A DNA stretch of 11,835 bases, taken from positions 1 to 11,835 of the forward strand of contig JAJQIE010000015.1 in NCBI GenBank assembly GCA_021199395.1. The letters run 5' to 3'. This document shows positions 7,127 through 11,835 of this stretch, piece after piece. The translations under genes and the position numbers were made by a program. Position 1 is the stretch's first letter. Each line of letters opens with the position of its first letter. Below the pieces are notes generated by a model that saw only the letters and a program-made list of their open reading frames with translations, searched no databases and was not told the origin of the DNA. The DNA is from Lachnospiraceae bacterium (GTDB taxonomy: Bacteria; Bacillota; Clostridia; Lachnospirales; Lachnospiraceae).

Positions 7127-9871
7127 CTATTTGAATCTTTTCCCTCCCCGTATGCGGTATAACGAAATGACTGTTATCAGAAAAGCAAGAAATCCTGCGA
7201 ATAAAAGCAGCTTCCCGGCTGTCCTTCTCCGTCCTTCCGTAAGTATCTCGCTGCCTCCTGTTGAAGACGCCGCTGTTCCTGAAAGCTGCTGATTTGCCAT
7301 ATGCTTCCTTTCATTTTCAGATTCCCTGTCCTGATCCGTGTCCGTATTTCCTCCGGTTCCATTCTCCACAGCAGATACTCTGGTCATTGCCACTTCTTCT
7401 GTTTCGTTTTCCTGCAGGTCATCTCCTATGTTTTCTCTGTCCGCATTTTCCATTATCAGTTCCTTCGCGCTCTTTCGCGCTTTCCTGTAGGCAGGCACTT
7501 CCTCATAATCCGCGCTTCCGACAAATACAGGTATTTCATCGCTCCAGTATTCGTTCCCGGACATATCGCAAAGCCAGATTTGAACCGTCTTCCAGTCTCT
7601 GTCTTTCTCCAGGGTGATTTGAATCGTCTCCCCAGATCCGGGCTGTTCTGTGTTTTCAAAATACAATTCACTGTTTCGATATATTTTGAGGCCATTCAGT
7701 CCTATATTATCATACGGAGTTACATAAAATGTCATGGACTCTTCATAGATTCCACCCTCCTGAATCCCGCTTACTGTACAGGCCGGAGCAGTCCAGTCCA
7801 GCACAAAAGCAACCCGCTTTTGCTGAATCCCCGTATCACTTGTATTTTTAGCAAGATCTCCTGACATAAGCAAAAACTCATAAACACCTTCCTGTGAAAA
7901 GAAATCTGCCGGTATTGTATAGCAGTATCGTTTCCAGGAGGTTTCACTGCCTTCCATTGTTACCTGATAATCGCTCCCACCGGTCAGTTTCCGCAAAGCT
8001 CCGTCATGTCTGCAATAAATACAGGACTCCCCAATATAATCAATATTTGTTTCATAAAATACTACATTGTCTGCGTCAGAGAGAAAATATTGTTCAAGCA
8101 GGGTCTTTGTCTCAGCAGAGAGATCATAAACGGATCCAAAGCGATTTATGGAAAACTGAATCGTTTTCTCCGCGATATTTCCGGACAGGTCTTCCGCGGT
8201 CACTGAAACCTCATATACATCATCATAACTTTTCAGCTTTGGAAAGTCACAATACTCCACCCACGCTCCATTCTCAAAATCGTCGCTCTTGCTTACAGCG
8301 GGTGTCTTTCCCTGATTGACACCGTTAATACTGACGCATAGCGAGCCGTATTTATAGCCGGAATCCGAACAGCTTACGCGCAGGCACACTTCCCCCGAAT
8401 TTGCCGTCTGATCCCCCACTCCGCTAATCGTTATCTCCGGCTGTGTGCCATCCACACAAATTACACTGCTTCCGGAAAAAGCAGTATTTCCGACCATATC
8501 TTCCGTCTTTACATAAACCCGGAACAGTCCCTCCGTGGTAATTTTTACACTGGCAGCAGATGAGCAATCTTTCCAGGAAGAAGCTTCCGATGTATCTGAC
8601 ACGCCTCCATCCCGGTCACATGGTATTATCTTATAGGAAGAACTTTTCAAACCGCTTTTTCCATCCGGTTCTATGTTGATTTGCACGGTACAGGATGATG
8701 GCGCATAGACGATCTCCCCCTGTTTTATCCCGGAAATCTGAAACTTTGCCGCAGGTGCCTCCCCATCCACACAATAGTTTTCCTGACAAACCGCAGATTC
8801 ATTGACCACCTCTCCACCTTTATTCACTTTCTTCAGGCTAAAGGTAAATGTGCCATCCGCCTTCACATTCTCAAGGCAGGAGCCAGTATTATATCCGCTC
8901 CCTGATTTCGGTTCAACATACAGTGAGGTTCCTGCCTTTAGCCAAAGCAGCCCCTGCCCGTCCCTGTACCATGCGTCTGCATCTCCTTTCACTTCATATT
9001 GTACTCCGCGCTTAATCTGTTCCGAAGCATCCTTATCCGTCCCTGACTGTTCTGTCTTCTCCGTCTGCTTTGATTTTTCTGTCTGTACCCCATCTTCTGT
9101 CCGTATCGTTTTTTCAGTATGCACCGTATTTTCCTCTTCTGTTTGCGCTGCTGTCTCTGTCTGTGCTGTTGTCTCTGTCTGTGCCAACGTTTCTGTCTGC
9201 GTTGCTGTCTCTGTCTGTGTAACCTTTTCTGTCTGTGCAGTCGTCTCTGTTTGTGCTGCTGTCTCTGTCTGTGCAGTCGTCTCTGTCTGTACTGCTGTTG
9301 TATCTTCCTCACTTGCCATCTCTGTGTAAGTCTCAGTCTCCATCCTGCTTTCTGTCTCTGCTTCCGTCTTTTCTTCTGTTTCTTCTTTTGTTTCCTTTTC
9401 AATTTCCGTCTCCGGTTCTCCCGTTTCTGTTTCTGTCCTTATTTCGGTTTCTGTTTCTATTTCAACCTCTCCCCCCGTTTCCGTCTCCGGCTCAGTTCCT
9501 GCTTCTGTTTCAATTTCCATCTCTGTCTCGATTTCTGCCTCGGTTTCAGTTTCCGCTTCTGTTCCAATTTCTGTCTCGGTTTCTATCCCGGTTTCGTTTT
9601 CTGTTTCCGTTTCTACTTCTGATCCACTTTCCATCTCTGTGTCGGCTTCCGTTTCTATTCCTCCTTCCGTCTTAGCAGCCGTCCCGGTTTCGTTTTCTGT
9701 TTCCGTTTCACTCTCTGTTTCCATCTCGCTCTCTGTTTCCGTCTCACTCTCTGTTTCCGTCTCACTCTCTGTTTCCATTCCAGTCTTACTGTCTGCGTTC
9801 TCAGAAGCCTCCGCATACTCATTTTCCCTTTGCATAGAAAATACCCGGTTTCCAATTCCCGTAGAAACCAC
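7127..9871 (-). CDS. Large Glu/Thr-repeat surface protein with bacterial Ig-like domains and C-terminal membrane anchor
   Basis: The open frame encodes 914 residues; the intended start is almost certainly ATG at 9919 (930 codons), interrupted by an amber at codon 7. In the 914-residue numbering, about 32-276 is Glu-Thr-rich: ETES/ETET units, then hexads of AQTETT type at 194-274. About 285-785 is strand-rich and resembles tandem bacterial Ig-like domains, with linkers such as VDGEAPAAKFQISG, VDGTQPEITISG and DWTAPACTVSG. About 884-903 is a membrane helix followed by the basic tail RIRGGKRFK. No LPXTG motif is seen, so I infer a type I membrane protein with a wall-spanning stalk. The Ig-like part has 16 cysteines, many for such a domain. 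An annotator could choose the GTG at 9871, but it has no ribosome binding site and would drop the signal peptide. Second gene of the block; ligand unknown. The stop is TAG. Confidence 0.9.
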   Translation of the reverse strand: MVSTGIGNRVFSMQRENEYAEASENADSKTGMETESETETESETETESEMETESETETENETGTAAKTEGGIETEADTEMESGSEVETETENETGIETETEIGTEAETETEAEIETEMEIETEAGTEPETETGGEVEIETETEIRTETETGEPETEIEKETKEETEEKTEAETESRMETETYTEMASEEDTTAVQTETTAQTETAAQTETTAQTEKVTQTETATQTETLAQTETTAQTETAAQTEEENTVHTEKTIRTEDGVQTEKSKQTEKTEQSGTDKDASEQIKRGVQYEVKGDADAWYRDGQGLLWLKAGTSLYVEPKSGSGYNTGSCLENVKADGTFTFSLKKVNKGGEVVNESAVCQENYCVDGEAPAAKFQISGIKQGEIVYAPSSCTVQINIEPDGKSGLKSSSYKIIPCDRDGGVSDTSEASSWKDCSSAASVKITTEGLFRVYVKTEDMVGNTAFSGSSVICVDGTQPEITISGVGDQTANSGEVCLRVSCSDSGYKYGSLCVSINGVNQGKTPAVSKSDDFENGAWVEYCDFPKLKSYDDVYEVSVTAEDLSGNIAEKTIQFSINRFGSVYDLSAETKTLLEQYFLSDADNVVFYETNIDYIGESCIYCRHDGALRKLTGGSDYQVTMEGSETSWKRYCYTIPADFFSQEGVYEFLLMSGDLAKNTSDTGIQQKRVAFVLDWTAPACTVSGIQEGGIYEESMTFYVTPYDNIGLNGLKIYRNSELYFENTEQPGSGETIQITLEKDRDWKTVQIWLCDMSGNEYWSDEIPVFVGSADYEEVPAYRKARKSAKELIMENADRENIGDDLQENETEEVAMTRVSAVENGTGGNTDTDQDRESENERKHMANQQLSGTAASSTGGSEILTEGRRRTAGKLLLFAGFLAFLITVISLYRIRGGKRFK
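9044..9778 (-). repeat. Glu/Thr-rich tandem repeat tract in the surface protein gene
   Basis: About 735 bp of short degenerate repeats encode a highly acidic stalk. Near the 5' end four 18-bp units (plus strand gtttccgtctcactctct type) run from 9699 to 9770. Towards the 3' end an 18-bp hexapeptide repeat ([A/T/V]QTE[T/K]x) runs from about 9292 to 9128 in nine units, and four diverged hexads (HTEKTI, RTEDGV, QTEKSK, QTEKTE) reach about 9050. All units are multiples of three, so slippage or recombination would change length without breaking the frame. Confidence 0.9.
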
Positions 9872-9919
9872 ACAAAAAATTACAAATAATGCTAATAACT
9901 ATTTTCTTCTTTTTATCAT
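9872..9919 (-). pseudogene. True 5' end of the Ig-like protein gene: signal peptide interrupted by an amber codon
   Basis: In the same frame as the downstream open frame, ATG at 9917-9919 begins MIKRRK, then TAG, then LLALFVIFCVVSTGIGN. Read across the TAG this is a textbook signal peptide: a basic n-region, a hydrophobic core, then polar residues. The ATG has AGGGGGG 5 nt upstream and overlaps the kinase stop codon as ATGA, typical of translational coupling. No ATG, GTG or TTG occurs in frame between the TAG and the GTG at 9871, so restarting cannot restore a full signal peptide. Confidence 0.85.
9899..9901 (-). other. In-frame amber codon (TAG) at codon 7 of the Ig-like protein gene
   Basis: The plus strand reads cta, giving TAG in phase with both the ATG at 9919 and the 914-residue open frame. 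The flanking codons are AAA (Lys) before and TTA (Leu) after. One base change from CAG, AAG, GAG or TGG, among others, would produce it. Gln or Lys would suit a signal-peptide n-region. Confidence 0.9.
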
Positions 9920-11718
9920 TCAATCCCCCCTGTTTCACTTTGAAATACCCGTTCGATGGCAGACCATGCTTCTGCACTCTGCTCCTCAAGCTTTTTTTGT
10001 CTGTTTAATTCATCTTTCATAGAATCACTCTCCAGAAAAACTTTTATTTCAGAAATTATCCGGGTCATTTCCTCTCTGGTTTCACCCTGTTGCCAAATCT
10101 CATATGCGTTCATAATCAAAAGAGAAAGTAATTCCTCACCTGTTTCATAACATATCAGCGCATCCTCCTGCTGCGTTCTGTACATATACCAAAGCTCCTT
10201 CAGGTCATTCCAGTAATTCCATTCTCTTTCTTCCCGTCCCTCATCCGCACCCGTATTCCCCAGCATCCCATAATAAGAACCAATCCGGGATAATACTTTA
10301 GCGGTTTCCAGCCAGTCGCAGGAATCCTCCTGTGATGCTACGGCACATTCAAACCACCATGCGGCAGCGCTCTTGCCGCCGGAGCCTTCGTAATAATACC
10401 AGTATGCCAGTCCCATACGATAAGCAAAGGTGCCATATGCTTCCCTGTTTTCTTTCAATTGTTCAAGAGCAGTCGTCTCCCCGTTTTCCTGCACAGAATA
10501 AATCAGTTTTTTAACAGCATTTTCTTCTTCCAGATCAAATAATCCATCTGCTGTCACCTGTTCCATGAGTTGTAAATACCATTCTCCATCGGCCGGGCAA
10601 AGCCCGGCGGCTCTCTCATAACACTCTACCGCCTGTGTGAAGCCTGTCCCACGCGCGATTTCCAGCAAACGGTAATATTCCCGTTCTTCTGCTTCAGCCT
10701 TCTCCATTTCGGAATTTTCCGTCTCCGATTCTGTTTCCGCGCCAGCTCCCTCTCCGATAGTTGTTTCCGCTGTCATTTTCGCTGCTGTCTGGGTTCCTCC
10801 TCTTTTTCCGGCAGTGACAATCTCCTCTTTTGTGAAGCTGTCAAACAGAAAAAGTAACGCTGTCAGGAAAAGCAATGCCGCTCCGACGGTTTTGCCGAAA
10901 TTTCTGTAAAAATGGCTCATACTTTGCGCAATACAGATTGCTTTATAAAGCTGCCTGCTATCCTCATATCTGTCATCCGGATTTTCCAGCAGGCATCTTC
11001 TGATAATACGGGCAAGCATCCTGCCTCCCTGATGTCTCCACCTGCCTTTCTTATTTATTAAAAAATCGACCCAGCTGCGTTGAGCAGTCTGTTCCCATGC
11101 TCCCTTTGGTATTTTCCCGTAACAGCAATAATATAGTACGGCTCCGACTCCATATATGTCTGTTCTTCCATCTACTATACCTCCGATCTTCCTCTGCTCC
11201 GGAGCCGCAAATCCTAACGTGCCATACCCTTTGTTCAGTCCCTCATCCGGATGTCCCCGAATAGAAGCGCCAAAATCAATAAGCACCAGACTTTCATCCG
11301 GACGTATCAGAATATTTGAAGGCTTAATATCCAGATGAAAAACAGGTATCTTCCTGGAATGCAGATACATCAGCACCTGAGACAATTGGCGGGCTACTGA
11401 CCAGATCTGTGCCTCTGATATGCCTCTTAAAGCAAGCTGATCCAGTCGCTCTCCATGAATATACTCCATAATCAGCCACACGTAACCGCTTTGCTCCAGC
11501 ACATCGATCACTCTTGGGAGCGAATTATGCTTCAAATGCTTCATCATATTTAATTCATGTCTTCGATCCTCCCGAATATTTGTCAGCACCTTTGCTGCGC
11601 GCAGCTGCTCCGTATTAATATGACATACCAGGTAAACTGTCCCTTCTCCTCCACTTCCAAGGCGCCGCACTATCCGATATCCGCATTCCGCTGATAATGA
11701 ATATTCCTTTCTGGTCAT
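9916..11718 (-). CDS. Transmembrane Ser/Thr protein kinase (Hanks type) with TPR-like extracytoplasmic region
   Basis: This is a 600-residue protein. Residues about 14-268 form a protein kinase domain with glycine loop GSGGEG (21-26), Lys43 in AAKVL, Glu55 in helix C, catalytic loop HLDIKPSN (Asp130, Lys132, Asn135), DFG at 148-150, APE at 172-174, Asp187 in TDIYGVG, and Arg250 in NPDDR. All core catalytic residues are present. The Arg of HRD is Leu, making this a non-RD kinase. A membrane helix spans about 276-294. The outer part starts with an acidic linker (AETESETENSE) and continues with helical, TPR-like sequence (for example GFTQAVECYERAAGLCPAD, about 359-377), not PASTA repeats. The start at 11718 has AAGAGGAG (11729-11736) 10 nt upstream. 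First gene of the block; its TGA overlaps the next ATG. Substrates may lie in the cytoplasm, with signals from the outer domain. No phosphatase is visible in the window. Confidence 0.95.
   Translation of the reverse strand: MTRKEYSLSAECGYRIVRRLGSGGEGTVYLVCHINTEQLRAAKVLTNIREDRRHELNMMKHLKHNSLPRVIDVLEQSGYVWLIMEYIHGERLDQLALRGISEAQIWSVARQLSQVLMYLHSRKIPVFHLDIKPSNILIRPDESLVLIDFGASIRGHPDEGLNKGYGTLGFAAPEQRKIGGIVDGRTDIYGVGAVLYYCCYGKIPKGAWEQTAQRSWVDFLINKKGRWRHQGGRMLARIIRRCLLENPDDRYEDSRQLYKAICIAQSMSHFYRNFGKTVGAALLFLTALLFLFDSFTKEEIVTAGKRGGTQTAAKMTAETTIGEGAGAETESETENSEMEKAEAEEREYYRLLEIARGTGFTQAVECYERAAGLCPADGEWYLQLMEQVTADGLFDLEEENAVKKLIYSVQENGETTALEQLKENREAYGTFAYRMGLAYWYYYEGSGGKSAAAWWFECAVASQEDSCDWLETAKVLSRIGSYYGMLGNTGADEGREEREWNYWNDLKELWYMYRTQQEDALICYETGEELLSLLIMNAYEIWQQGETREEMTRIISEIKVFLESDSMKDELNRQKKLEEQSAEAWSAIERVFQSETGGIE
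9925..9931 (-). promoter_or_regulatory. Ribosome binding site that decides the start at 9919
   Basis: AGGGGGG on the minus strand lies 5 nt before the ATG at 9919, inside the last codons of the kinase gene. It supports starting the Ig-like protein at the ATGA overlap and not at the GTG at 9871. Confidence 0.7.
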
Positions 11719-11835
11719 ATGCCATCAGCTCCTCTTGCTCCAGATTTCCACTTCACTTCATCTTTTTATCTGCATATCACTTTTTAATTCTCTTTATATC
11801 TCTGTAATATAATTAGTGATATTATTATACATTTC
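11719..11835 (-). promoter_or_regulatory. Upstream region of the kinase operon with candidate -10 and dyad
   Basis: The minus strand has TATAAT at 11824-11829, a possible -10 box whose -35 would lie outside the window. Next to it is a perfect 8-bp inverted repeat, ATATCACT (11774-11781) and AGTGATAT (11815-11822), which could fold at the 5' end of the transcript or act as an operator. The region is very AT-rich, so chance matches are likely. Confidence 0.4.

Noticed and set aside
7127..7200. Sortase (LPXTG) anchor at the C-terminus of the Ig-like protein
   Set aside because: A membrane helix and basic tail are present, but no LPXTG-like motif precedes them.
9044..9778. CRISPR-like array of 18-bp repeats
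   Set aside because: The repeats are contiguous and coding, with no unique spacers between them, and no cas genes are present.
9869..9871. GTG start for the Ig-like protein
   Set aside because: It has no ribosome binding site, lies inside the hydrophobic core of a signal peptide, and leaves the ATGA-coupled ATG at 9919 unexplained.
9119..10022. Plus-strand frames rich in Cys/Leu/Phe or Ser/Val across the repeat tract
   Set aside because: They are reverse-strand readings of the Glu/Thr repeats (for example GAA/ACA codons read as TTC/TGT), so their repetitive look is a by-product of the real gene.

Overview
The window reads as chromosome of an anaerobic Gram-positive bacterium of the Clostridia, most likely a Lachnospiraceae-type gut organism. 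This is inferred from strong AGGAGG-type ribosome binding sites, a clostridial-type glutamate synthase, and a membrane Ser/Thr kinase next to Glu/Thr-rich Ig-like and YARHG surface proteins. No taxonomic marker such as rRNA is present. Every supported gene is on the minus strand, so the window reads right to left.

Region 1 (about 11,835 to 4,101) is a five-gene co-directional block that looks like one operon: (a) a transmembrane Ser/Thr protein kinase, 11718-9916; (b) a large signal-peptide / Glu-Thr-repeat / Ig-like / C-terminal-anchor protein, 9919-7127, whose ATG overlaps the kinase stop (ATGA); (c) a membrane-anchored YARHG-domain protein, 7070-5988; (d) a membrane-anchored protein with NTF2-like and PEGA-like regions in a TcaA/YvbJ-like order, 5909-4773; (e) a CPBP (CAAX/Abi) intramembrane protease, 4715-4101. 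Gaps are 40-80 nt and no convincing terminator lies inside. Four of the five products have large parts predicted outside the membrane, and three carry similar acidic Glu-Thr-Ser linkers. I infer an envelope-sensing or surface-assembly module with a kinase output; I do not recognise it as a named system.

Region 2 (4100-3838) is AT-rich intergenic DNA holding a near-consensus sigma-A promoter and leader for the gene below.

Region 3 (3837-1) is gltB, the large subunit of glutamate synthase, running off the left edge. It is collinear in one frame over 1,279 codons except for one in-frame amber codon (TAG) at codon 119.

The most unusual feature is a pair of in-frame amber codons in otherwise intact genes: gltB codon 119, and codon 7 of the Ig-like protein, where the TAG sits between the basic start and the hydrophobic core of a clear signal peptide. 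Each could be a nonsense mutation or a sequence error. Finding both in under 12 kb makes amber suppression or reassignment worth testing, although TAG also ends two other genes here and no tRNA is visible in the window.
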